Of a stretch of 35,193 nucleotides of DNA, positions 1-7,791 are shown one piece after another. The stretch comes from SHYG01 sp041485445 (lineage in GTDB: Bacteria > Chloroflexota > Dehalococcoidia > Lucifugimonadales > UBA3495): the NCBI GenBank assembly GCA_041485445.1, contig JBGPJN010000003.1, positions 1-35,193 of the forward strand, written 5' to 3'. The notes under the pieces are model-generated. The model was not told the DNA's origin. It searched no databases and worked only from the letters and a program-made list of their open reading frames with translations. The position numbers and the translations under genes are program-made. Position 1 is the first letter of the stretch. Each line of letters begins with the position of its first letter.

Positions 1-90
1 GGTCCCGGCGTAGTCAAACTCAGCGGCCTGCCCGATGACGATGGGGCCCGAGCCGATGACCAGCACCTTATGTGGTTTGTAGCCTGGCGT
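1..90 (-). CDS. carB: Carbamoyl phosphate synthase large subunit, N-terminal fragment
   Basis: Only the first codons lie in the window; the gene runs off the left edge. The translation reads KVLVIGSGPIVIGQAAEFDY, the canonical CarB amino terminus at the first ATP-grasp half. CarB makes carbamoyl phosphate from bicarbonate, ATP and ammonia supplied by CarA. The start is odd. An in-frame stop (TAG) lies just upstream and no ATG occurs between it and the conserved motif. An ACG at 90-88, four bases after an AGAGGA Shine-Dalgarno-like run, would give the usual leader of about 8 residues. A GTG at 66-64 would delete that leader and has no good ribosome site. The gap to carA is about 135-160 bp and holds a palindromic repeat, unlike the tight packing of the rest of the operon. 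Product identity is secure; the start is not. Confidence 0.85.
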
Positions 91-130
91 AGCGTCCTCT
101 CTTATAGCCTACCCAAGAAATCACCGAAAT

Positions 131-213
131 CACCGCTGAGCACGCAGAGACCGCTGAGCTAGTGGACGATCAATCGTAAGTCTCTCTGCGTTCTCAGCGC
201 GCTCTGCGGTTAT
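131..213. repeat. Palindromic repeat between carA and carB
   Basis: The left arm begins accgctgagcacgcagaga and the right arm, read on the other strand, begins accgcagagcgcgctgagaa. They form an imperfect inverted repeat around a short AT-richer centre. The sequence resembles the dispersed non-coding 'cgcagag' palindromes found in many bacterial genomes. It separates carA from carB within an otherwise compact operon. Confidence 0.6.
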
Positions 214-224
214 TGGTCCGGCTT

Positions 225-1370
225 TCAGCCGTTGCCGCGGCGGGGGCCGGCTTCCTCCACCATGCGGATGAAGTTGTCGAACAGGTACTCGCTGTCGTGG
301 GGGCCGGGGGAAGCCTCCGAGTGGTACTGGATGGTGAACATGGGCAACTCCCGGTGGCGCAGCCCCTCCACGGTGCCGTCGTTCAGGTTAAGGTGGGACA
401 CCTCCAAGCCCGGCGGCAGGGTCTGGGCGTCCACCGCGTAGCCGTGGTTCTGGGCGGTGATGTGGACCCGGCCATTGCTCAGGTCCTGCACCGGGTGGTT
501 GGCGCCCCGGTGGCCGAACTTGAGCTTGAAGGTCTGGGCGCCCAGGGCGCGGGCGGCCAGCTGGTGCCCCAGGCAAATGCCCATAATCGGAACCCGGCCC
601 AAGAGCCGGCGCACGTTGTCCACCACGTAGTCCAGCCGCTGGGGGTCGCCGGGGCCCGGCGACAGCAGGATGCCCGAGGGCCGCAAGGCCAGCATGTCCG
701 CGGCGGAGGTGGTGGCGGGCAGGGCGATGACCTCGCAGCCGCGGCGCTGCAGCAGCCGCAGGATGTTGTACTTCAGGCCGCAGTCAGTGACCAGGATGCG
801 GTGGCGGGCCAGGCCGTCCTTCTCGGGAAGCACCGGCGCCGCGCCATCCCCCAAGCCGTCCCAAGAATAGCTCTCCGGGGTAGTGACGGTGCGGACGAAG
901 TCCAGGTCGTCGTAGCGAGGCAGGTCCTCCAGCCGGGCCAGGGCGGCTTGGGGGGCTTCGTCCGTAATAAGGCCCATCATCACGCCCTGGGTGCGCAGGC
1001 GGCGGGTCAGGGCGCGGGTGTCCACGCCGCTGATGCCGGGAATCCCTTGGGCGTGGAGAAACTGGTGGAGTGTGCGCCGGCTCTGGCCGTGGCTGGGACT
1101 GGCGCAGTGCTCCCGCACGATGAACCCCGCCACCTGGATGCGCCGGGACTCCCCGTCCTGGTCGTTGATGCCGTAGTTGCCCACCAGGGGGTAGGTCAGG
1201 GCCACCAGCTGCCCGGCGTAGGAAGGGTCGGTGAGGATCTCCTGGTACCCGGTCATACTGGTGTTGAACACGACCTCGCCGGCGCCCCCCGACGAGCCGG
1301 GGTCCGCCCCAAAAGCCTCGCCCTCGTGCACCGACCCGTCGGCCAGCATCAGATACCGCGCGTTGGTCAC
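225..1370 (-). CDS. carA: Carbamoyl phosphate synthase small (glutaminase) subunit
   Basis: A 381-residue glutamine amidotransferase that hydrolyses glutamine and feeds ammonia to CarB, for pyrimidine and arginine synthesis. The N-terminal CPSase small-chain domain starts MLADGSVHEGEAFGA. The C-terminal class I GATase domain has the nucleophile elbow GICLGHQ (Cys266) and the His/Glu pair in QYHSEASPGP. Length is normal for the family. The start is GTG at 1370, preceded by AAGGGG four bases upstream; the pyrC stop lies inside that ribosome site, so the two genes are translationally coupled. It belongs to the pyrR-pyrB-pyrC-carA-carB series and should share the PyrR-attenuated leader. Confidence 0.96.
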   Translation of the reverse strand: MTNARYLMLADGSVHEGEAFGADPGSSGGAGEVVFNTSMTGYQEILTDPSYAGQLVALTYPLVGNYGINDQDGESRRIQVAGFIVREHCASPSHGQSRRTLHQFLHAQGIPGISGVDTRALTRRLRTQGVMMGLITDEAPQAALARLEDLPRYDDLDFVRTVTTPESYSWDGLGDGAAPVLPEKDGLARHRILVTDCGLKYNILRLLQRRGCEVIALPATTSAADMLALRPSGILLSPGPGDPQRLDYVVDNVRRLLGRVPIMGICLGHQLAARALGAQTFKLKFGHRGANHPVQDLSNGRVHITAQNHGYAVDAQTLPPGLEVSHLNLNDGTVEGLRHRELPMFTIQYHSEASPGPHDSEYLFDNFIRMVEEAGPRRGNG

Positions 1371-1371
1371 G

Positions 1372-2742
1372 TTACCCCTTGGCCTCCTGTGCCACCGGAC
1401 TTTGGAAGACCACCTGGCCCGCTACCAGCGTCGCCACTACCCGGCCCTTGAGCCGGACGCCTTCCAGGGGGGTGTTCTTGCCTTTAGATGCAAACTCCCC
1501 GGTGTCCACCACCCACTCCTGGTTGGGGTCGAAGACCACCAGATCGGCCCAGGTCCCGGGCTGCAGGGTGGCCAGCTCGGCGTACCCCGGACCCAGCACG
1601 CCCGCAGGGCCGGTGGTGAGGCGCTGGACCAGGGTCGCCAGCGGCAGCTTGCCCCCGTGCACCAGTTGCAGCAAGGACCCCAGGGCCGTCTCCAGGGCGC
1701 TGATGCCGAAGGCCGCGTCCTGGTAGGTGACCCGCTTGCTCACCAGGTCGTGGGGGGCGTGGTCGGTGGCGACGCAGTCGATGACACCCTCGGCCAGGCC
1801 GGCTACCAGGGCATCCACGTCGGCCTGCTGGCGCAGCGGCGGGTAGACCTTGGTGGAGGTGTCGTAGCCGTGGCGCCCAACGGCCTCGGCCTGAACTCCT
1901 TTGGCGCCCAGCACCCACTGGTCGGTGATGGTCAGGTGGTGGGGACACACCTCCGCGGTCACCGGGATGCCCCGCTCTTTGGCCCGGCGCACCAGGTCCA
2001 CCGATCCGGCGGTGCTCAGGTGGGCCAGGTGCAGACGGCCGCCGGTCAGCTCCGCCAGGGCCAAATCCCGGGCGATCATGGACTCCTCGGCGGCGGCGGG
2101 AATCCCTCTCAGGCCCAGCCGGGTGGCCACCCAGCCCTCGGCCATCACGCCTTCCCGGGACAGGGCCCGGTCCTGACAGTGATTGCTGATGGGCCGGCCC
2201 AGGTCCAGGCTGTAGGTCAGGGCCAGGCGCATCAGGTTGGCGTCGTGCACTGGGTCGCCGTCGTCGCTGAAGGCCACCACGCCCGCGGCGGCCAGCTCCT
2301 CCAGCTCGGCCAGCTCCTTGCCATGGCGGCCCTTGGTGACGCAGCCGATGGGGAACACCCGCACCACGCCCTCCGCCTGGGCGCGGCGCAGGATGAAGTC
2401 CACCACCGCGGCGTTGTCGATGGCCGGGTTGGTGTTGGGCATGCAGCAGATGGTGGTAAAGCCGCCCCTGGCGGCCGCCCGGGTGCCGGTGGCGATGGTC
2501 TCCTTATACTCGAATCCCGGCTCCCGCAAATGGCAGTGGAGGTCGATGAAGCCGGGGCAGACCACTAGGCCGGCGGCGGGGATCACCCGGCAGCCCTGGG
2601 GAATCTCCGGGACAGGCACGGCGTCGCCTGCGGAGGCGATCTTGCCGTCCCGGCAGAGCACGTCTCCCACCTGGTCCAGGCCCCGGCTGGGGTCCAGGAT
2701 CCGGGCGCCCTGAATCAGGATGGTGTCAGCGGCCAAGACCAT
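1372..2742 (-). CDS. pyrC: Dihydroorotase
   Basis: A class I dihydroorotase, about 455 residues, which cyclises carbamoyl aspartate to dihydroorotate. Visible metal and active-site motifs, in order: DLHCHLREPG (HxH), the MPNTNP segment, SNHCQD, CPHHL, and DHAPHD near residue 310. A longer reading frame reaching 2814 is unlikely because its first ~24 codons lie in an intergenic palindromic repeat. ATG at 2742 directly abuts AAGGAG (spacing zero). TTG at 2736 sits six bases after the same AAGGAG and may be the true start (MAADTILIQGARIL). The stop merges with the carA ribosome site. It lies between pyrB and carA in the pyrimidine operon. Confidence 0.95.
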   Translation of the reverse strand: MVLAADTILIQGARILDPSRGLDQVGDVLCRDGKIASAGDAVPVPEIPQGCRVIPAAGLVVCPGFIDLHCHLREPGFEYKETIATGTRAAARGGFTTICCMPNTNPAIDNAAVVDFILRRAQAEGVVRVFPIGCVTKGRHGKELAELEELAAAGVVAFSDDGDPVHDANLMRLALTYSLDLGRPISNHCQDRALSREGVMAEGWVATRLGLRGIPAAAEESMIARDLALAELTGGRLHLAHLSTAGSVDLVRRAKERGIPVTAEVCPHHLTITDQWVLGAKGVQAEAVGRHGYDTSTKVYPPLRQQADVDALVAGLAEGVIDCVATDHAPHDLVSKRVTYQDAAFGISALETALGSLLQLVHGGKLPLATLVQRLTTGPAGVLGPGYAELATLQPGTWADLVVFDPNQEWVVDTGEFASKGKNTPLEGVRLKGRVVATLVAGQVVFQSPVAQEAKG

Positions 2743-2777
2743 CTCCTTTGCGGACACCTGATGTTGGTGATTTTGCC

Positions 2778-2830
2778 GTAGGGGCGCACCTGTGTGTGCG
2801 CCCAGGGCAGACACACAGGTCTGCCCCTAC
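2778..2830. repeat. Palindromic repeat, 'gtaggggcgcacc / gggcagacc' family
   Basis: Two head-to-head arms: gtaggggcgcacctgtgtg, then a segment ending cacaggtctgcccctac. The outer gtagggg/cccctac ends pair. Related copies lie at 4788-4927 and 13151-13320. This copy sits between pyrB and pyrC and spuriously extends the pyrC reading frame upstream. Confidence 0.75.
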
Positions 2831-2881
2831 GTTACCCGCATTGGCTTCACGCATGTGGCAACGACGCAGCATGTTCTGCCC

Positions 2882-3934
2882 CTACCTGGGACCCGCCGAG
2901 AGTTGGTACAGCAGCGCCATGCGCACCGCCACGCCGTTGGTCACCTGCTCCTGGATCACCGAGCCGCCGCCGTGGGCCAGGGCGGCGCTTACCTCAATGC
3001 CCTGGTTCATGGGGCCGGGGTGCATCAGCAGCGCCCCGGGCTTGGCCCGGCCCATGCGGGCTTCGGTGACCTGCCAGCGCCGGACGTACTCCCGCAGGCT
3101 GGGCAGGAACCCGCCGCTCTGCCGCTCGGTCTGCAGACGCAGGGCCATCACGACGTCGGCGTCCTCAATGGCCCGATCCAGGTTGGTGTCGGTCTGCACC
3201 GAGGCCAGTTCCCCTTGGGTCGCTTCCCGCCGGCCGTTGCCCCGCAGCAGCTCCAGGGGCAGCAGGGTGGCCGGCCCGCACAGGGTGACCCGGGCGCCCA
3301 TCTTGGTGAAGCCCCACATTCCGGAGCGGGCCACCCGGCTATGCAGCACGTCGCCCACTATGACCACCTTGAGGCCCTCCAGCTTGCCCAACTTCTCCCG
3401 CACGGTGTACAGGTCCAGCAGCGCCTGGGTGGGATGGGCATGCAGCCCGTCGCCGGCGTTGATGACGCTCACCCGGTCCAGGTGCCGGGCCAGCAGGTAG
3501 GGCGCGCCGGAGTGGGGGTGGCGAAGGACAATGACGTTGATGCCCATGGCCTGCAGCGTCAGGCCCGTGTCCAGCAGGGATTCCCCCTTCTCCGCGCTGC
3601 TGCCCGAGGCGGCCACGTTGATGACGTCGGCGCTGAGTATCTTGCCCGCCTCCTCAAAGGAGACGCGGGTGCGAGTGCTGGGCTCGTAGAACAGGGTGAC
3701 GATCACCCGGCCCCGCAGGGTGGGCACCTTTTTAATGTCCCGGCCCAGGACCTGGCCCATGGCCCGGCTGTTGTCCAGCACCGAGGTGATTTCCGCTGGA
3801 GAAAAATCGTCCAGGTCCAGCACGTGGCGGCGTGCCGGCCTGCCGGAGCCGTCCTCGCGCAACGCCGTGGGCAGGGGGGCCGGGCTTGCCGCGCCTGGGC
3901 GCACGTCAGCCGGGGAGGTGTGCTGGATGCTCAC
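2882..3934 (-). CDS. pyrB: Aspartate carbamoyltransferase catalytic subunit
   Basis: A 350-residue protein that condenses carbamoyl phosphate with aspartate. Carbamoyl-phosphate-binding motif FYEPSTRTRVSFEEAGK, plus HPTQALLDLYT and HPGPMNQGIEV near the C terminus. It carries about 35 extra Pro/Ala/Arg-rich residues before the conserved LDLDDFS start. The chosen GTG at 3934 has GGAGG ten bases upstream; that ribosome site overlaps the pyrR stop, supporting coupling. No regulatory pyrI chain is seen, consistent with PyrR-type control. Confidence 0.95.
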   Translation of the reverse strand: MSIQHTSPADVRPGAASPAPLPTALREDGSGRPARRHVLDLDDFSPAEITSVLDNSRAMGQVLGRDIKKVPTLRGRVIVTLFYEPSTRTRVSFEEAGKILSADVINVAASGSSAEKGESLLDTGLTLQAMGINVIVLRHPHSGAPYLLARHLDRVSVINAGDGLHAHPTQALLDLYTVREKLGKLEGLKVVIVGDVLHSRVARSGMWGFTKMGARVTLCGPATLLPLELLRGNGRREATQGELASVQTDTNLDRAIEDADVVMALRLQTERQSGGFLPSLREYVRRWQVTEARMGRAKPGALLMHPGPMNQGIEVSAALAHGGGSVIQEQVTNGVAVRMALLYQLSAGPR

Positions 3935-3939
3935 TGGCG

Positions 3940-4527
3940 TCAGTCCTCCCGTCGCACCAGGGCCACCTGGTCCACGCCGTCGGTCTCCATCAGGCGCACC
4001 TGGACCTGCTCGTCCTGCCCGGTGGGGAGGTTCTTGCCCACGTAGTCGGCGCGGATGGGCAGCTCCCGATGCCCACGGTCCGTGAGAATGGCCAGCTGCA
4101 CCTGCCGGGGGCGGCCGTAGTCCTTGAGGGCGTCCAGGGCGGCCCGGATGGTGCGGCCCGTGTACAGCACGTCGTCCACCAGCACCACCGTCAAGTCTTG
4201 GATATCCACCGGGAAGCTGGTGGGGTGAAGCTTCAGGCCGGAGCGCCGGGACAGGTCGTCCCGGTACATGCCGATGTCCAGCTCCGCCACGGGCACCGAG
4301 CGGCCCTCAAACTGCAGGATATTCGCCGCCAGCCGGCGGGCCAGGGGCACGCCCCGGGTGTGGATGCCCACCAACACCAGCTCCTGGCTGCCCCGGTTGC
4401 GCTCCAGGATCTCATGGGCAATTCTGGCCAGGGCCCGCTGGATCTCTTCCGGGCTCATGACCTGGCGCTCGGAGGTGGGACTCCGCTGCTGCCCTGGTTG
4501 CGGTTTTGATTCTTGCGCCGGACTCAC
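3940..4527 (-). CDS. pyrR: PyrR bifunctional pyrimidine operon attenuator / uracil phosphoribosyltransferase
   Basis: A PRTase-fold RNA-binding regulator. When bound to UMP/UTP it binds the pyr leader and promotes termination; many homologues also convert uracil to UMP. The PRPP loop VVLVDDVLYTGRT is intact, as are ALARIAHEILERN and the RGHRELPIRADYVGKNLPT segment, close to the Bacillus protein. The start is uncertain. GTG at 4527 gives 195 residues and sits six bases after AAGGG, which is itself the 3' arm of the leader terminator. ATG at 4458 gives 172 residues and begins near the usual family start. It is first in the operon, with the target leader directly upstream. Confidence 0.95.
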   Translation of the reverse strand: MSPAQESKPQPGQQRSPTSERQVMSPEEIQRALARIAHEILERNRGSQELVLVGIHTRGVPLARRLAANILQFEGRSVPVAELDIGMYRDDLSRRSGLKLHPTSFPVDIQDLTVVLVDDVLYTGRTIRAALDALKDYGRPRQVQLAILTDRGHRELPIRADYVGKNLPTGQDEQVQVRLMETDGVDQVALVRRED

Positions 4528-4557
4528 AAAAAACCCTTGCCTTCAGGTTGGCAAGGG
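4527..4557 (-). terminator. Intrinsic terminator of the pyr leader
   Basis: On the minus strand an eight-base stem CCCTTGCC/GGCAAGGG (4557-4550 with 4541-4534) is followed by six T residues. It lies between the PyrR-binding loop and pyrR, as expected for the attenuator hairpin. Its 3' arm contains the only Shine-Dalgarno-like run for the GTG start at 4527. Confidence 0.85.
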
Positions 4558-4643
4558 GTCTTAAGGCCCGGCATCCAGGTTTTCCCGGAGTACCGGATAG
4601 CTTCGCGAGCCTTGAGGACACTTTGCCAGCCTCTCTGGACTGA
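4540..4643 (-). promoter_or_regulatory. PyrR-responsive attenuation leader
   Basis: At 4641-4628 the minus strand reads AGTCCAGAGAGGCT, matching the established PyrR-binding loop consensus (ARUCCNGNGAGGYU). A terminator hairpin follows about 75 bases downstream, then pyrR. This is the classic layout: PyrR with UMP stabilises the anti-antiterminator so the terminator forms; otherwise the operon is read through. I did not confidently identify the promoter. Confidence 0.88.
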
Positions 4644-4787
4644 CTTAAAAGTTTGGCGGCGCGGTTGCCCGTACCGCCGGAAGTCCACAGTTATTCAGTT
4701 GTTGCTGGATTTATATTATCAGTTGGAACCGCTAGTGGGAAGCCCACTGGTGGTTTTCGGCAGGGGCTGTTGATTTTCGGCCTGCCC

Positions 4788-4927
4788 GTAGGGGCGTCCT
4801 TCCCCCGAAGGATGCGCCCTGGCAGGGACTTCAGCCAAAGGGCAGACACATAGGTCTGCCCCTACTTCGTGGAAAATAAAACGGCCCTGTGATGGCGATG
4901 TAGGGACGCACGGCTGTGCGCCCCTAC
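4788..4927. repeat. Palindromic repeat cluster, 'gtaggggc' family
   Basis: Two adjacent units. The first runs gtaggggcgtccttcccc to gtctgcccctac; the second runs gtagggacgcacggctg to gcgcccctac. Between them is aaaacggccctg, which also flanks the copy at 13151-13320. The cluster fills the gap between the pyr leader and the VWA gene, which otherwise shows nothing coding. Confidence 0.7.
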
Positions 4928-4932
4928 GGGTC

Positions 4933-6969
4933 TTATGCCGCCACCCGCTTCTTGCGGTTATTGACATAATCCACCAGCAGGTACTCGCCCAGGTTGGACG
5001 CGCTACTGTAGAAGGCCCGCCCCCGGTTGATGCGAGTCATCCGGTCCACAAAGTTGACCAGCTGGAGTGTGTTCTCCAGCATGAAGGTGTTGATGACGAT
5101 GCCTTCCTTGGTGCACTGCTTGACCTCTTTCAAGGTCTCCAGCTCGGTGCGATAGCTGGGCGGATAGCTGAAGTAGGCGCGGCCTCCCTCCAGGTGGGCC
5201 GTGGGCTCCCCGTCGGTGATGACCAGAATCTGGCGGGTGCTGCCCTTGTCCCGGGACAGCAGCTTGCGCGACAGCATCAGGGCGTGCTGCATGTTGGTGC
5301 CCGACACCCAGGCGTTCCAGTTGACCTTGGCCAGGTCCTGCTCCTTGATCTCGCGGGCGTAGTCGGAGAAGCCGATGACGTACAGGTTGTCCCGGGGGTA
5401 CTGGGTGCGGATGAGGGCGAAGAGGGCCAGGGTGACCTTCTTGGCCGCCTGGAAGTTGTTGTACAGCCCCATGGAGCGGCTCTGGTCCAGCAGCACCGCG
5501 GTGGCGGCGCGGGTTACATGCTCGGTGCGGTAGATCTCAAAGTCCTGGGGGCTCATGTGCACGGGCAGGCCGGCGCCGCCCCGCAGCACCGCGTTCTTCA
5601 GGGTGGCCTGGAGGTCCACCTGGAACGGGTCGCCGAACTCGTAGGGTTTATTGTCGCCGGTGAGGTCGCCGCCGGCGCCGCGCTGGTTCTGCTGGTGGCT
5701 GCCGGACCGGTCCTTGCGCAGCTGGACGAACACCTCCTTCAGCGCCTTCTGCCCGATGCGGCGGATGCCCCGGGCGGTGAGCTCCAGCTTGTCGTCGCCG
5801 GTGACGTACCCGGCGTCTTTCAGGAGCTGGCGCAGCCGGTCCATCTGCTCCCAGGCGCGGCGGGCCTCCTCCCCAAGGAGCTTGGCCAGCTGCTCCGGGT
5901 CCACCCCGTCCATCTCCCCCGTGCGCATGGCCCGCTGCAGGGCCTCCTCCAGCTGGTCCATCCCCTGAAGCTGGCGCATCAGCTCCAGGGCCTGCTCCAT
6001 GCTCAGGGAGTCGTCCCCCAGGAAGGGGTACTGGCGCCGGAGCTGGTCCATGGGCATCATCTGCTCCATGAGGGAGGCGAACTCGGCCATCTGCCGCCGG
6101 GTCTCCGGGTCCAGGGACGCGTTCAGCGCCTCTTCCAGCTCCCGCCGCATCTCCGGAGACATGCTCTCCAGCATGGACTGCATCTGGGCCAGCTGCTGCT
6201 GGAGATGCTCCATCAGCTCCTGGAAATTCTGGGGCGGGTTGTCCCCAAACATGGGCCCGAACTGGTCCATGAAGCCCTGGAAGTCCGGCTCCCGGCCGGC
6301 CATCTTGTCCCGCATCATCTGGTTGAGCTGCCGCAGCATCTCCTGCATGCCGGCCATGGCCTCGGGGGACATGCCCTGGGCCTGCTGTTGCATCTGCTGG
6401 GACATGTTCTGGGCCATCTGCTGCTTCAGCATGTCCAGCAGCTCCTGGAACATCTGCTGCGCCTGGGGGTCCATGAAGTCGTACTCCATGAGCCCCTGGA
6501 TCTGGCCGCCCAGGCCCTCGGGCAGGTCGTCCAGCTTCTGCTTATTGCGCTGGGCGCGCTGCTCCAGCAGCTTCTGGAGGTTCTCCTGCTGGGGGCGGTC
6601 GGCCTGGCTGGCCTGGCCCAGCTGCTCTCTGGACTGCTCCAGGCGGCGGTCGATGCCCTCCCGCTCGGTGCGGAGGATGTTCTCCAGCCGCTCCTTCAGG
6701 TCGTCCACCACCGAGTCCATGTTGTAGCTCTGGAGCTGGCGGCGGCGCTGCTCCTTGAGCTGCTCCATCATCTCCCGCAGGCCGGTCATGCGCTGGCCCT
6801 GGCGGTTCTGCATCCCCTGGCGCAGCAACTCCCGCAGGGCGCGCATCACGTCGCCCTGCTTCAGCAGCTCGTCGGAGAGCTGGTCCATGAGCTCGTCGGC
6901 ATCCAGGTTGAAGAGCTCCTGAGTGCCGTCCCACCGGGAGTAGCGATAGGTGCGGTACAGCATGGCCAC
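4933..6969 (-). CDS. VWA-domain protein with long Gln/Met-rich helical middle
   Basis: A 678-residue protein. The N terminus (MAMLYRTYRYSRWDGTQELF, then LDADELMDQLSDELL) matches a widespread group of bacterial VWA proteins often encoded with MoxR/chelatase-like AAA ATPases. Residues ~60-390 are highly charged and rich in Gln, Met, Leu and Glu, predicted helical or coiled coil. The C-terminal VWA domain has a complete MIDAS: DxSxS as DQSRS near residue 495, the Thr in SGTN, and TDGEP. That implies Mg-dependent binding of a partner protein. No signal peptide or TM segment is visible, so it is probably cytosolic. No AAA ATPase partner is adjacent; specific function unknown. Confidence 0.85.
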   Translation of the reverse strand: MAMLYRTYRYSRWDGTQELFNLDADELMDQLSDELLKQGDVMRALRELLRQGMQNRQGQRMTGLREMMEQLKEQRRRQLQSYNMDSVVDDLKERLENILRTEREGIDRRLEQSREQLGQASQADRPQQENLQKLLEQRAQRNKQKLDDLPEGLGGQIQGLMEYDFMDPQAQQMFQELLDMLKQQMAQNMSQQMQQQAQGMSPEAMAGMQEMLRQLNQMMRDKMAGREPDFQGFMDQFGPMFGDNPPQNFQELMEHLQQQLAQMQSMLESMSPEMRRELEEALNASLDPETRRQMAEFASLMEQMMPMDQLRRQYPFLGDDSLSMEQALELMRQLQGMDQLEEALQRAMRTGEMDGVDPEQLAKLLGEEARRAWEQMDRLRQLLKDAGYVTGDDKLELTARGIRRIGQKALKEVFVQLRKDRSGSHQQNQRGAGGDLTGDNKPYEFGDPFQVDLQATLKNAVLRGGAGLPVHMSPQDFEIYRTEHVTRAATAVLLDQSRSMGLYNNFQAAKKVTLALFALIRTQYPRDNLYVIGFSDYAREIKEQDLAKVNWNAWVSGTNMQHALMLSRKLLSRDKGSTRQILVITDGEPTAHLEGGRAYFSYPPSYRTELETLKEVKQCTKEGIVINTFMLENTLQLVNFVDRMTRINRGRAFYSSASNLGEYLLVDYVNNRKKRVAA

Positions 6970-7128
6970 CTCCGCAAGGGCTACGTGGCGCCATCATACT
7001 CCGTCGATAGCGGCGCAGGCAAGGCTGGCGACAGGTCCACTTGCGCCTGGAGCGAGCAGCGATTATAGTTTTTCCCAGGTTCCGCCGGCAAACGGATTAC
7101 TGCGGGCAATGGGTTGAGGGCCAACGGA

Positions 7129-7704
7129 GTGCGCGTTTTGGTGCTGAATGCCCACCCGGACGCTGGTAGCTTCTGCGATCAGATAGCAGAAGCCTATGCA
7201 GCCGGTGCGAAGGTCGGCGGCCATCAGGTTGAGGCTGTGGCCCTTCGTGATCTGAGGTTCGACCTCGTTCTTCGGGGTGGGTACGCCCATCCGATTCCGC
7301 TTGAACCGGACTTGGTTGAGCAGCAGCGACTGCTGACTTGGTGCGAGCATCTGGCGGTGGTAAGCCCCAACTGGTGGTGGAGCGCCCCTGCCCTGCTTAA
7401 GGGATATGTCGACCGGGTGTTCCTGCCTGGGTTCGCCATGCGTTACCGCGAACGCTTTCCTTACGTAGAACCGCTCCTCAGAGGGCGGTCAGCACGAGTG
7501 ATCTACGCCCAGAATTCGCCTCGACTGGTGGGCTTGCTGTTCCGAGGCGACTTATTTTGGCAGTGGATCAGGCGCGCCGTGCTGCGCCACTGCGGCTTTT
7601 CGCCAGTGCGTCGGCTTGTGCTCTATAACGCACGTAACACAGCGGAAAGCGCCCGTAGCCGGTTCCTGAACAAAGTCCGGGAACTCGGCACCCGCGCAAT
7701 GTAG
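7129..7704 (+). CDS. Flavodoxin-fold NAD(P)H oxidoreductase
   Basis: A 191-residue protein of the Flavodoxin_2 (NQO/KefF/MdaB-like) fold. The first strand VRVLVLNAHPDAGSFCDQIA supplies the flavin phosphate-binding region, and VVSPNWWWSAPALLKGYVDRVF is the family's hallmark FMN/FAD-contacting segment. Members reduce quinones or similar acceptors with NAD(P)H. GTG at 7129 has GAGGG nine bases upstream and is preferred; TTG at 7114 would add five residues. The gene stands alone and converges on the dppC-like gene. Substrate cannot be deduced. Confidence 0.88.
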   Translation: MRVLVLNAHPDAGSFCDQIAEAYAAGAKVGGHQVEAVALRDLRFDLVLRGGYAHPIPLEPDLVEQQRLLTWCEHLAVVSPNWWWSAPALLKGYVDRVFLPGFAMRYRERFPYVEPLLRGRSARVIYAQNSPRLVGLLFRGDLFWQWIRRAVLRHCGFSPVRRLVLYNARNTAESARSRFLNKVRELGTRAM

Positions 7705-7791
7705 TGCCCGACGCATGCGGAGAACTGGCGAATGCGGTCTCGCAGCCGCCGCCCAACATGCAGACCGTGGACTTCGGCCACGGGCTTCCGC

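Noticed and set aside
213..1451. Long open frame on the plus strand opposite carA
   Set aside because: GC-rich antisense shadow: low-complexity Gly/Val/Gln/His-rich translation, no motif, and it lies over a certain carA.
4680..4740. pyr operon promoter in the AT-rich stretch
   Set aside because: TATAAT-like sequence is present on the minus strand, but I found no convincing -35 at proper spacing.
5194..7068. 624-codon open frame opposite the VWA gene
   Set aside because: A Leu/His/Gln-rich mirror of the Gln/Met-rich coding region with no recognisable domain; the minus-strand VWA with intact MIDAS is clearly the gene.
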